Shown here: piece after piece, positions 49,691-58,700 of the stretch
Numbering within the stretch: position 1 is the first letter of the stretch
How the letters are laid out: every line of letters starts with the position of its first letter
Assembly: GCF_024172185.1 (NCBI RefSeq)
Contig: NZ_JAMZEC010000001.1
Location: forward strand, 1,860,001-1,924,000
DNA: 64,000 bases
Direction: 5' to 3'
Source: Nonomuraea roseoviolacea subsp. carminata
Lineage (GTDB): Bacteria; Actinomycetota; Actinomycetes; Streptosporangiales; Streptosporangiaceae
Made by a program: the position numbers and the translations under genes
Notes under the pieces: model-generated
The model's database searches: none
The model's input: only the letters and a program-made list of their open reading frames with translations
Told to the model about the DNA's origin: nothing

Positions 49691-49729
49691 GCGGTGTGCA
49701 TACCGCACTCTAATTCACCGCCGGCGGTG
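49691..49729. promoter_or_regulatory. Two palindromes in the PucR/MHS divergent promoter region
   Basis: GCGGTGTGCATACCGC (49691-49706) is symmetrical at 14 of 16 positions. CACCGCCGGCGGTG (49716-49729) is a perfect 14-base palindrome. Both lie between the divergent starts and are candidate PucR sites. Confidence 0.5.
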
Positions 49730-49800
49730 CGATTCGTCCCGGGTCGAATCCCTCTGACCTGCGCATATCGTCGTCGCACCCCCTGAGAACCGGAGGACCC

Positions 49801-51138
49801 ATGAACCGCGCCACCCGGGCGGCCGGCGCCGCCTTCGTCGGGACCACGATCGAGTGGTACGACTTCTACGTCTACGCCACGGCCGCCGCGCTGCTCTTCG
49901 ACGACCTGTTCTTCCCCAACGCCTCCAGCCCCACGGTCGCGCTCATGGCGTCCTTCGCCACGTACGCGGTCGGCTTCTTCGCCAGGCCGCTCGGCGGCAT
50001 CGTGTTCGGCCACTTCGGCGACCGGGTCGGCCGCAAGTCCGCGCTGGTCGTCACCCTGCTCATGATGGGCGCCGCCACCTTCGCCGTCGGCGTCCTGCCC
50101 ACGTACGCCTCGGTCGGCGTGCTCGCCCCGGTGCTGCTGGTGGTGCTCCGCTTCGTGCAGGGCCTCGCGGTCGGCGGCGAGTGGGGCGGCGCGGCGCTCA
50201 TGGCGGTCGAGCACGCGCCGGAGGACAAGAAGACCTTCTACGGCGGCTTCGCCCAGCTCGGCAACCCGGCGGGCGCGCTGCTGGCCACGGGCGCGTTCAG
50301 CCTCATGAACCTGTTCGGCGAGGACGCCCTGCACACGTGGGGCTGGCGGGTGCCGTTCATCGTCTCGGCCGTGCTGGTTCTGGTCGGCCTGATGATCCGG
50401 CTTCGGGTCGAGGAGTCGCCCGTGTTCAAGGAGGCCGTGTTCAAGGAGTCCGTCTCCGACCGGCCCGTGGGGCAGGGCGTGCCGATCAAGGAGGTGTTCC
50501 GCGGGTCGTGGCGCTCGGTCCTGCTCGGCATCGGCACGCTGCCGGTGGCGATCGGCGGCTACTACATCCTCACGACGTTCCTACTCTCGTACGCCACGGG
50601 CCCGTACGCGGGCGAGTCGGAGCAGCTCATCCTCAACGGCCTGAGCCTGGCCGCGTTCGTCGAGCTGGTCGCCACGCTGGGCATGGCCTGGATGGGCGAC
50701 AGGTTCGGCAACCGCAAGGTCGTCATCTGGTTCCTCGTCGCCACGGCCGTGCTGGCCGTCCCGCAGTTCACGGTGCTCGGCTCGCACAGCACCTTCCTGA
50801 TCTTCCTGATGCTGGCCCTGATGCGCCTGGCCACCTCCGGCACGTACGGGCCGATGGCGGCGATCCTGGCGGAGATGTTCCCGCCGCGGGTCCGCTACAC
50901 CGGCATCTCGCTCGCCTACCAGGGGGCCGGCGCGATCTTCGGCGGCCTGTCGCCGCTCGTCGCCACCGCCCTCGTCGGCGCGGCCGACGGCGCGGCGTGG
51001 CCGGCGGTGGCCCTGCTCGCCGGCATGTGCGTGCTGAGCGTGGTCTGCCTGGCCGTGGCGCCCCGCCACCTCGACCGCGCGCCCGCCGCGCCCGCGACGG
51101 GCACGACGGGCGCCGCGACGACGACCACCACGGCCTGA
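49801..51138 (+). CDS. MHS-family MFS transporter (metabolite:H+ symporter)
   Basis: A 445-residue 12-segment symporter. AAFVGTTIEWYDFYVYATAAALLF at the start, GGIVFGHFGDRVGRKSALV between segments 2 and 3, and LRFVQGLAVGGEWGGAALM are the hallmarks of the shikimate/proline-betaine/citrate group. The Ala/Thr-rich C-terminal tail is made of simple repeats. It likely imports the acid or amide degraded by the two downstream enzymes (inference). ATG 49801 follows a GGAGGACCC sequence. Confidence 0.93.
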   Translation: MNRATRAAGAAFVGTTIEWYDFYVYATAAALLFDDLFFPNASSPTVALMASFATYAVGFFARPLGGIVFGHFGDRVGRKSALVVTLLMMGAATFAVGVLPTYASVGVLAPVLLVVLRFVQGLAVGGEWGGAALMAVEHAPEDKKTFYGGFAQLGNPAGALLATGAFSLMNLFGEDALHTWGWRVPFIVSAVLVLVGLMIRLRVEESPVFKEAVFKESVSDRPVGQGVPIKEVFRGSWRSVLLGIGTLPVAIGGYYILTTFLLSYATGPYAGESEQLILNGLSLAAFVELVATLGMAWMGDRFGNRKVVIWFLVATAVLAVPQFTVLGSHSTFLIFLMLALMRLATSGTYGPMAAILAEMFPPRVRYTGISLAYQGAGAIFGGLSPLVATALVGAADGAAWPAVALLAGMCVLSVVCLAVAPRHLDRAPAAPATGTTGAATTTTTA

Positions 51139-51206
51139 CCGCGCCCGGCCTCCCGTCCCTCGGCGCAAGCCCCTGAGATCGCATCCGTCCCAGAAGGAGA
51201 ACCCTC

Positions 51207-52817
51207 GTGCCCACCACCGTCATCACCGGCGGCAAGGTCATCACCATGGACCCCGCGAACCCGGCCGCCGAGGCCGTGGCCGCGCGGGACGGCCGCATCC
51301 TGGCCGTCGGCCGCGAGCAGGACGTGCTCGCCGCGGCCGGGCCGGGCGCCGAGGTCGTGGACGCCGGCGGCCGGAGCGTGGTGCCGGGCTTCATCGACCC
51401 GCACAACCACCTGCTGTCCACGGCCGAGACGCTGGTGGCGGTGGACGCCCGCTACCCGGCCGTGGGCAGTGCCGCCGACCTGGTCGCCGCCGTCGCCGCG
51501 GAGGCCGCCCGGACCCCCGCCGGCCAGTGGATCCGCGCGTACGGGATGGACGACGCGAAGTTCCCGACCGGCCGGCCGACGCGGCGGCAGCTCGACGAGG
51601 CCACCACCGACCACCCGGTGATCGTCTACCACGTGTCGGGGCACCAGGCGGTGGTCAACTCGGCCGCGCTGGCCTGGCGCGGGATCGGCGAGGACGTGGC
51701 CGACCCGGCGGGCGGCGCGTTCGTGCGGGACGAGGGCGGCCGCCTCACCGGCATGGTGCTCGACTCGGCGATGGAGCTGCTGCTGCCCGTGGCCGTGGAC
51801 ATCGGCTGCCACGGCCCGAACTTCCACGTGGACCTGCCCCAGGAGCAGTTGCGGTCCTGGCTGGAGATGGCCGGGGACACCTATCTGCGGGCCGGGGTGA
51901 CCACCGTGTGCGACCCGCAGGTGTCGCGACGGGAGCTGCTGGTGTACCGGTCGGCGTGGAAGGCGGGCACGCTGCCGGTGCGCACCGTCGTCATGCCGCT
52001 GTCGCACATGCTGGACGAGCTGAGCTCCATCGGCCTGGCCGGGCCGTTCGGCGACGACCGGCTGCGCTTCGGGGCGATGAAGTTCTACTGCGACGGCACG
52101 CTGCTGGGCGGCACCGCGATGTTCGAGGAGCCGTACGGCGAGAACTTCACGGGCTCGCTCTACCACCGGCCGGACGAGCTGACGGAGCTGGTGCGCCGGG
52201 CCGCCGCGGCCGGCTGGCAGATCGGCATCCACACGCAGGGCGACCGGGCGATGGGCTACTCCCTCGACGCCCTCAAGGCCGCCGTGGCCGTCTCGGGTGA
52301 CGACGCGCGGCCCCGCATCGAGCACTGCGGCCATCCGACGCCCGCCCAGGTACGGGACTTCGCGGCGCTCGGCGTGATCCCGGTCAACCAGCCCAACTTC
52401 CTCCACGACAGCGGCACCGACTTCGTGCGCCGGCTCGGCGACAAGCGGGCGCACCGGCTCCAGCCCATGCGCGAGGAGATCGACGCCGGGCTGCGCCCGG
52501 TGCTGTCCAGCGACTCGTTCGTCTCCTCGCTGCGGCCCATGGAGACCGTGGCCAACGCGGTGCGCCGCCGCACCCGGGAGGGCGGGCCGATCGGGGCCGA
52601 GCAGGCGATCACGCTGGAGGAGGCGCTGCGCGCGCACACGCTCGACGCCGCGTACGCGCTGCGCATGGAGGACCGGATCGGGTCCCTCGCGCCGGGCAAG
52701 CTGGCCGACGTGGCGGTGCTCGACGCGGACGTGCGGAGCCTGCCGGCGGAGGCGCTGGCGGGCGTGGACGCGTGGCTGACCATGCTCGACGGGCGGGTCG
52801 TCCACCGCTCGGCGTGA
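51207..52817 (+). CDS. Amidohydrolase, YtcJ-like (family 3)
   Basis: A 536-residue metal-dependent hydrolase. The HxH metal motif is GFIDPHNHLLS near residue 65. GIHTQGDRAMGYSLDALKAA and IEHCGHPTP give further metal His residues, SSDSF gives the Asp, and APGKLADVAVLDADV is the typical composite beta-domain ending. A GTG start follows AGAAGGAGAA. It lies 68 bases after the transporter gene. Members of this group hydrolyse formamides or cyclic amides; the substrate here is not known. A 45-bp tandem duplication spans its stop codon. Confidence 0.9.
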   Translation: MPTTVITGGKVITMDPANPAAEAVAARDGRILAVGREQDVLAAAGPGAEVVDAGGRSVVPGFIDPHNHLLSTAETLVAVDARYPAVGSAADLVAAVAAEAARTPAGQWIRAYGMDDAKFPTGRPTRRQLDEATTDHPVIVYHVSGHQAVVNSAALAWRGIGEDVADPAGGAFVRDEGGRLTGMVLDSAMELLLPVAVDIGCHGPNFHVDLPQEQLRSWLEMAGDTYLRAGVTTVCDPQVSRRELLVYRSAWKAGTLPVRTVVMPLSHMLDELSSIGLAGPFGDDRLRFGAMKFYCDGTLLGGTAMFEEPYGENFTGSLYHRPDELTELVRRAAAAGWQIGIHTQGDRAMGYSLDALKAAVAVSGDDARPRIEHCGHPTPAQVRDFAALGVIPVNQPNFLHDSGTDFVRRLGDKRAHRLQPMREEIDAGLRPVLSSDSFVSSLRPMETVANAVRRRTREGGPIGAEQAITLEEALRAHTLDAAYALRMEDRIGSLAPGKLADVAVLDADVRSLPAEALAGVDAWLTMLDGRVVHRSA

Positions 52818-52880
52818 CCGGGGGGTCGTGCGCCCGGGCGGGTCGTCCACCGCTCGGCGTGACCGGGCGGTCGTGCGCCG
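52791..52880. repeat. 45-bp tandem duplication across a stop codon
   Basis: Copies 52791-52835 and 52836-52880 are the same except for about two bases. Each contains the sequence encoding GRVVHRSA and the TGA stop of the amidohydrolase. The second copy is untranslated unless the stop is read through. It lies just before the next gene's start at 52906. Confidence 0.93.
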
Positions 52881-52905
52881 GGCCCGGGCATGGCACGCTG
52901 ATCGG

Positions 52906-54027
52906 GTGCCACCGAGCTCATCGACATCCACGCCCGCCTGGTTCGCGCGGGCGGGCGCCCGCGCCTGGAGGTGCGCCCCCGCTCCCGCGGTCGTGCGCGA
53001 CTTCCACGCCTCGCTGCCCGGCTACGCCCCCACTCCCCTGGCCGAGCTGCCCGCCCTCGCCGCCGAGCTGGGCGTCGGGCGGGTCTTCGTCAAGGACGAG
53101 TCGTCCCGCCTGGGACTGCCCGCGTTCAAGGCGCTCGGCGCGTCATGGGCGGTCCACCGCGCCCTCGCCGAGCGCGCGGCGGCCGGTGACGTCCAGGACG
53201 GACCGGTCACCCTCGTGACCGCCACCGACGGCAACCACGGCCGCGCCGTCGCCCGCACCGCCCGGCTGCTCGGCCTGCGGGCCCGCGTGCTCGTCCCGCG
53301 CGGCGTGCATCCCCAGGCCGTGGCCGCCATCGCCGCCGAAGGGGCCGAGGTCACCGAGGTCGCCGGGTCGTACGACGACGCGGTGCGCCTGGCGGCCGAG
53401 ACCGCCGCGGCCCCGGACGCGCTCCTCGTCCAGGACACCGCCTGGCCCGGCTACGAGCAGATCCCGGGCTGGATCGTCGAGGGCTACTCCACCCTGCTCG
53501 CCGAGACCGACACGCAGCTCGCCGCCGCCGGTGTGACCTCGCCCGGCCTGGTGGCCGTGCCCGTCGGCGTGGGCTCGCTCGCCCAGGCCGTCGTCACGCA
53601 CTACCGCAGCCGTACGGCCGGACACCCCCCGGCGCTGCTGGCCGTGGAGCCCGGCGCCGCGGCCTGCGTGCTGGCGAGCCTCGTGCGCGGGGAGCCCGTC
53701 GCCATCGCGACCGGCGAGACCATCATGGCCGGGCTGAACTGCGGCACCCCGTCCAGCGCCGCCTGGCCGTACCTGATGGGCGGCCTGGACGCGGCCGTCG
53801 CCGTCACGGACGCCGACGCCGCCTGCGCGGCGCGCGACCTCGCCGCGCTCGGCGTCTCCTCCGGCCCCTGCGGCGCCGCCTCGCTCGCGGGCGTCCGGGC
53901 CGCGCTGACCGGCGACGGGCACGACGAGCGCCGCGCGGCCCTGGGCCTCGGACCGGACGCGGCGCTCGTGCTGCTCAGCACCGAGGGTGCCGCCGCCAAC
54001 CCCCACGCCGGCCACCCGCTCCCGTGA
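52906..54027 (+). CDS. Diaminopropionate ammonia-lyase-like PLP enzyme
   Basis: A 373-residue fold-type II PLP enzyme. The PLP Lys is in SSRLGLPAFKALGASWAV near residue 73, the phosphate-binding and substrate loop is ATDGNHGRAVARTARLLG, and the second glycine-rich segment is VPVGVGSLAQAV. This SSR-GLPAFK pattern is that of 2,3-diaminopropionate ammonia-lyase, which forms pyruvate and ammonia. GTG 52906 is chosen because longer frames run into the 45-bp duplication. Together with the amidohydrolase it could release ammonia from an amide-derived amino acid (inference). Confidence 0.85.
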   Translation: MPPSSSTSTPAWFARAGARAWRCAPAPAVVRDFHASLPGYAPTPLAELPALAAELGVGRVFVKDESSRLGLPAFKALGASWAVHRALAERAAAGDVQDGPVTLVTATDGNHGRAVARTARLLGLRARVLVPRGVHPQAVAAIAAEGAEVTEVAGSYDDAVRLAAETAAAPDALLVQDTAWPGYEQIPGWIVEGYSTLLAETDTQLAAAGVTSPGLVAVPVGVGSLAQAVVTHYRSRTAGHPPALLAVEPGAAACVLASLVRGEPVAIATGETIMAGLNCGTPSSAAWPYLMGGLDAAVAVTDADAACAARDLAALGVSSGPCGAASLAGVRAALTGDGHDERRAALGLGPDAALVLLSTEGAAANPHAGHPLP

Positions 54028-54056
54028 CCCGCACCAGGGGATAGGCAACACCCACC

Positions 54057-54095
54057 TTCGAGTTAGCTCGAATACGCGTTCGAGCATGGCATGAT
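54057..54095 (+). promoter_or_regulatory. Palindromic promoter site before the haloperoxidase-like gene
   Basis: TTCGAG-TTAG-CTCGAA (54057-54072) is a perfect 6-4-6 dyad, followed by a third TTCGAG at 54079-54084 and a CATGAT hexamer at 54090-54095 that could be the -10. The dyad resembles but does not match the actinobacterial LexA box. Confidence 0.5.
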
Positions 54096-54140
54096 CGCCA
54101 GGCCAGATGCACGGGGGCCCGCTACGCGAGGAGATCTGCC

Positions 54141-55604
54141 ATGCCCGACCGGACGTCCTTACGCGCGCTCGCGCTCACCGTGGCGGCCACCGCCACGCTG
54201 CTCCTGCCCGCCGCCTTAGCCCACCCGGCGACGGCCTCCCCGGCGTCCGCGGGGGCGCACACCGGGGCCGGGCGCAACGTCGTGGTGCGATGGAACGAGG
54301 CGGTGCTGGCCGCCGTGCGCACCGGCACCCTCGGCCCGCCGCAGGTGGCCAGGGCCCTGGCCGTGGTCCACACCTGCGCGTACGACGCGTGGGCCGCCTA
54401 CGACGCGGTCGCCGTCGGCACCCGGCTGGGCGGCTCGCTGCGCCGGCCCGAGCCGGAGCGCACCGAGGCCAACCGCGCCGAGGCCATCAGCTACGCCGCC
54501 CACCAGGCCGCCGCCGACCTCTACCCCGCGCAGCGGCCCGCCTTCGACGCCCTGATGACCGAGCTGGGCTACGACCCGGCCGACACCTCCGGCCAGCCGG
54601 CCCGCACCGGCCTGGCCGCCTGCGCGGCGGTGCTCGACCACCGGCACGCCGACGGCTCCAACCAGCTCGGCGGCTACGCCGACACCACCGGCTACGCCCC
54701 GGTCAACGCCCCGATGGTCGTCGCCGATCCGCTGACCTCGGTCGACGACCCGAGCCGCTGGCAGCCGCTCACGTACCGCAACAAGGCCGGGGTGGTGGTG
54801 ACGCCGCCGTTCCTGGCGCCCCACTGGGGCGGGGTGGCGTCGTTCAGCGGCCGGGCCCGCGCCCTCGCCGACGGCGTGCCCGCGCCCGCGGCCAACGGCA
54901 CGACCGCCTTCCGGGCGCAGGCCGCCGAGATCGTGGCGGGCACGGCGGCGCTGACCGACCATCAGAAGGCGATCGCCGAGTACTGGGCCGACGGCCCGAA
55001 CAGCGAGACCCCGCCCGGCCACTGGTGCCTGTTCGCCCAGCAGGTGTCGGCGCGCGACGGCCACGGCCTGGACGACGACGTGAAGATGTTCTTCGCGCTG
55101 GCCAACTCGGTGATGGACGCCGGGATCGCCGCTTGGGAGGTCAAGCGCGACCACGACTCCGTCCGCCCGATCACCGCGGTCCGCTACCTGTACCAGGGCC
55201 GGCGGATCCCCACCTGGGGCGGCCGGGTGATCGACGGCGCCACCTGGGTGCCCTACCAGGTGCCCACGTTCCCGACGCCGCCGTTCGCGGAGTACGTCTC
55301 GGGACACAGCACGTTCAGCGGGGCGGCGGCCGAGGTGCTGCGCAGCTTCACGGGCGGCGACGCGTTCGGCGGCCAGGCCGTGATCGCCAAGGGCTCGTCG
55401 CAGGTCGAGCCGGGCGTCACCCCGGCCGCCGACGTGACGCTGCGCTGGCACACCTTCTCCGAGGCGGCCGACCAGGCCGGGCTGTCAAGGCGCTACGGCG
55501 GCATCCACTTCCGCGCCGGCGACCTGCAGGGCCGCGCCCTCGGCCGGGCGGTCGGCGCCGCGGCCTGGCAGCGCGCCCAGGCGTACTGGTCCGGCCAGGG
55601 CTGA
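54141..55604 (+). CDS. Secreted vanadium-haloperoxidase-like / PAP2 family protein
   Basis: A 487-residue exported protein. The signal peptide ends near residue 27-33 (AHPATAS). The three vanadate/phosphate-binding blocks are present: KRDHDSVRPIT near residue 335, SGHSTFSGAA near 392, and SRRYGGIHFRAGD near 452, with Arg and the axial His. Such proteins are either haloperoxidases or acid phosphatases; sequence alone does not decide. ATG 54141 follows GAGGAG. Convergent with the kinase gene. Confidence 0.88.
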   Translation: MPDRTSLRALALTVAATATLLLPAALAHPATASPASAGAHTGAGRNVVVRWNEAVLAAVRTGTLGPPQVARALAVVHTCAYDAWAAYDAVAVGTRLGGSLRRPEPERTEANRAEAISYAAHQAAADLYPAQRPAFDALMTELGYDPADTSGQPARTGLAACAAVLDHRHADGSNQLGGYADTTGYAPVNAPMVVADPLTSVDDPSRWQPLTYRNKAGVVVTPPFLAPHWGGVASFSGRARALADGVPAPAANGTTAFRAQAAEIVAGTAALTDHQKAIAEYWADGPNSETPPGHWCLFAQQVSARDGHGLDDDVKMFFALANSVMDAGIAAWEVKRDHDSVRPITAVRYLYQGRRIPTWGGRVIDGATWVPYQVPTFPTPPFAEYVSGHSTFSGAAAEVLRSFTGGDAFGGQAVIAKGSSQVEPGVTPAADVTLRWHTFSEAADQAGLSRRYGGIHFRAGDLQGRALGRAVGAAAWQRAQAYWSGQG

Positions 55605-55641
55605 CGACGCCCCGCTCATGACGGCGCCCGGGCGCCGGTGC

Positions 55642-55703
55642 GGTCAGCACCCCGGCCGGTACGCCCGGCCGAGGTCAGCACCCCGGTCGGTACGCCCGGC
55701 CGG
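55642..55703. repeat. 31-bp tandem duplication across the kinase stop codon
   Basis: Copies 55642-55672 and 55673-55703 share the consensus start GGTCAGCACCCCGG and differ by about two bases. The inner copy contains the kinase gene stop (55675-55677) and its last eight codons. The other is downstream of it. Confidence 0.92.
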
Positions 55704-58700
55704 GGAGGTGGCGCGCCCACTCCGCCGCGGTGAGGCCGCGCCCGGCCCGGGCGCAGACCGCCTGGATCAGCGGCCCGACCGCCACGGGCAGCCGGGTCAG
55801 CCGCGCCTTGCGGCCGATCGCCACCACCTCCGCCGAGTCCGCGGTGAAGACGACCGACCGCGCGCTGTCCGTCAGCCGGGCCACGGGCCCGACCGGCTGC
55901 CCCCGCCCCACGTCCCAGACGGTCAGCGTCTTGTCCTGCGACGCGAACGCGAACAGCCGGTCGTCGGGCGAGAACGCCGCCGCCCACGGCGCCGCCCCCA
56001 CCCGCAGCCAGTCGCCCACCTGCGCCCCCGTGCGCGTGTCCCACACGCCGACCTTGCCGGCGAAGTCCGCGGCGACCAGCTTCGCGTCCGCGTCGAACCA
56101 GACGTCCTCGGTCGCGCCCGGGAACGGCAGCCGCGGCCCGTAGGGCTGCCCGCTCTCCAGGTCGACCATCCGCAGCCGGTCCGCGTCGAGACCGACCAGC
56201 CGGCCCCGCGCGGTCACCGTCCAGCCGGACAGGCGCGGCCTGGACACCTGCTTGACCCGCCGCCCGCCGGGCAGCCCCCACAGGGTGAACGTCCTGGCCT
56301 CGGCCGTCCACAGCCCGGCCGGGCCGGGAAGCGAGCCGTCGGTGATGCCGGAGAGCGGCACCCTGGCCAGTTCGCCGCCCGTGGCGGTGTCCCAGACGAC
56401 GACGTCCTCGCTGCGCCGCAGCGCCAGCCGGCGGCCGTCGCGGCTGAAGCTGAGCTCGCTGTCGTACGGGTCCGACGGACCGGCCGCCAGCGCCCGCCCG
56501 GCCGTCCGCGCCCTGGACGGGTCCCACCCGCGGGGGTCGGCCAGCCGCACGTCGGAGGCGTCCAGCGCGTGGGAGGCGAGGAGCCGGCCGCCCGGGTCGA
56601 GCTCCACCTCGTCCGCGGGCTCCGCCTCGACCGTGTACGGCGGGAGCGTGACGACCGTGTCCTCGCTCAGGTACCGCACACCGTCCGGCCCGAACCCGAT
56701 CGCGGAGGCCAGGTCGGGGAGCGTGCGCTCGTACACCAGGGGCTCGTCGGCGTCCACCTCGTAGAGCCGCAGCGTCGCGCCGAGCCCCGCGAGCACCTGG
56801 CCGTCCCGGTCGAACACCGGTGTCGCCATGCGGTCCCAGTCCGCGAGGAAGGTCAGCTCCTTGCGGGTGCGGGCGTCGAAGACGGTGAGCCCCTTGTCGT
56901 CGCCGATGGCCAGCCGCCGCCCGTCGCGGCTGAAGCCCGCCCACGCGGCGCAGTTGGAGCAGATCCCGGGGAAGCCCGGCAGGGCCTTCCCGGAGGGCAG
57001 CGCCCACCGCTTGCCGCCCGCCACGACGTAGTCGCCGCCGGGGTGGACCGCCACCTTGTCCAGCGTTGGCACCATGGTGCTCCGGCCGGTGCGCGGATCG
57101 CGGATGGTCTTGCCCTGCCCGGTGTCGATGACGAGGAGGCCGCCGCTGAAGGAGATCTGCAGGTCGATCTCCTCGCTTGCGGGCACGCGCGGGCCCACCC
57201 GGGCGCCGGTGGCGAGGTTCCACAGGGCCACGCCCTTGGTGTCGGCCACCGCCAGCAGGCGGCCGTCCTCGCTGACCGCGACCTGCCGCAACCGGGCCGC
57301 GGGACGGCCGGGGGTGGTGAGGGCGCCGGTGAAGCCGCCCGTGCGGCGGCCGGTCGCCACGTCCCAGACCCGCGCCTCGCCGGGGCTGACGCTGACCAGC
57401 GTGCGGCCGTCGACGCTGAGCGCGCGGGCCACGTCCGGGCCCGTCGCGGGGTCGTGGAAGGCGCCGGTGGCCTGGTCGGCGAGCGAGGCGAACAGGCTCG
57501 ACCGCGCCTCGGCCGTGGGCGAGAGCCGTCCGGCCGCCGCGCTGAGCAGCATGGCGAGCACGGGGTCGCGGCCGCGCACCGACTCGGCGACGCCCGCCAG
57601 CCGGGCGGACTCCGACGTGTCGCGCTGCCGGGCGAGCGTCTCCCCCTGCTCGGCCAGGGTGACGCTCTGCCGTACCGCGAGGCCGCCCGCGACCAGCGAC
57701 ACCACCAGCAGCACGCCGAGGCCGGCGGCCAGCGCTCTGGTGCGCCGCGAGCGGCGCCTGGTGAGCGCCGCGCCGGCCTCCAGGAAGTCCCGTTCGGCAC
57801 GCGTGAGGGTGATGTTGCGGCGTTCGGCGGCGGCCCAGCGCAGCGCGTCGTCGAGGGAGCTGCCGTGCAGGAGGTCGGCGTCCTTGCGCCCGCGCTCCTC
57901 CCAGCGCTCGGCGGCCGTCCAGATCTGCCGGTGGATGGACAGCCCGTCCCGGTTGGCCGCGATCCAGGCGCGCAGCCGGGGCCAGGCCAGCGGCAGGGCG
58001 GGCCGCAGCAGGCGGAGCCGCTCCCCGCCGTCCACGGCCGACACGAGGTAGGGGAAGGCGGTCAGCACGCGATCGGCGTCGGCGGGCAGCTCGCTCCTGC
58101 GGGCCTCGCGCGGCATGAGGAAGCCGTCCTCGGTGACCGTGACCAGGCGCAGGAAGACGTCCGGCACGAGCTCCCGGTCGGCGGGCGAGAGGGCGGCGTA
58201 GGCGTCCTCGGCGATGACGCCGAGCGCCGGGTCGTCGCCGGGCGCCCCGAGCCGACCGCCGTCGTCGGCGCCGCGCGCGAGCAGCCGCGCCGTCTCCCCC
58301 GCCGCCCCGTCCGCCCCGGCGGGACCGTCCGCGTTGAGGAGCCCCAGCAGCAGCTCGCGCGAGCGCGGGCGGCGCGCCGCGTCCTTGGCGAGCGCTGCGC
58401 GGACCAGGCCGCGCAGCGAGCCGGGCAGCACGGCGAGGTCGGGCTCGTGCGAGAGCACCCGGTGCATGACCGCGCCCAGCGACTCCCCCGAGAACGGATC
58501 CTTCCCGGTGGCCGCGAACAGCACCACGGCGCCCCACGCGAACACGTCCGCGGCCGGCCCCACGCGCTCCCCCGAGAACGCCTCGGGCGCCATGTAGCCG
58601 GGCGTGCCCGCCACCACCCCGGTCGTCGTGAGCGACATCTCCTGCGTCCTGGCCACACCGAAGTCGATCACCCGCGGGCCGTCGGGCCCGAGCAGCACGT

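Noticed and set aside
54057..54072. LexA (SOS) box before the haloperoxidase-like gene
   Set aside because: The dyad is TTCGAG-N4-CTCGAA, while the actinobacterial box needs TCGAAC-N4-GTTCGA; the gene has no link to DNA repair.
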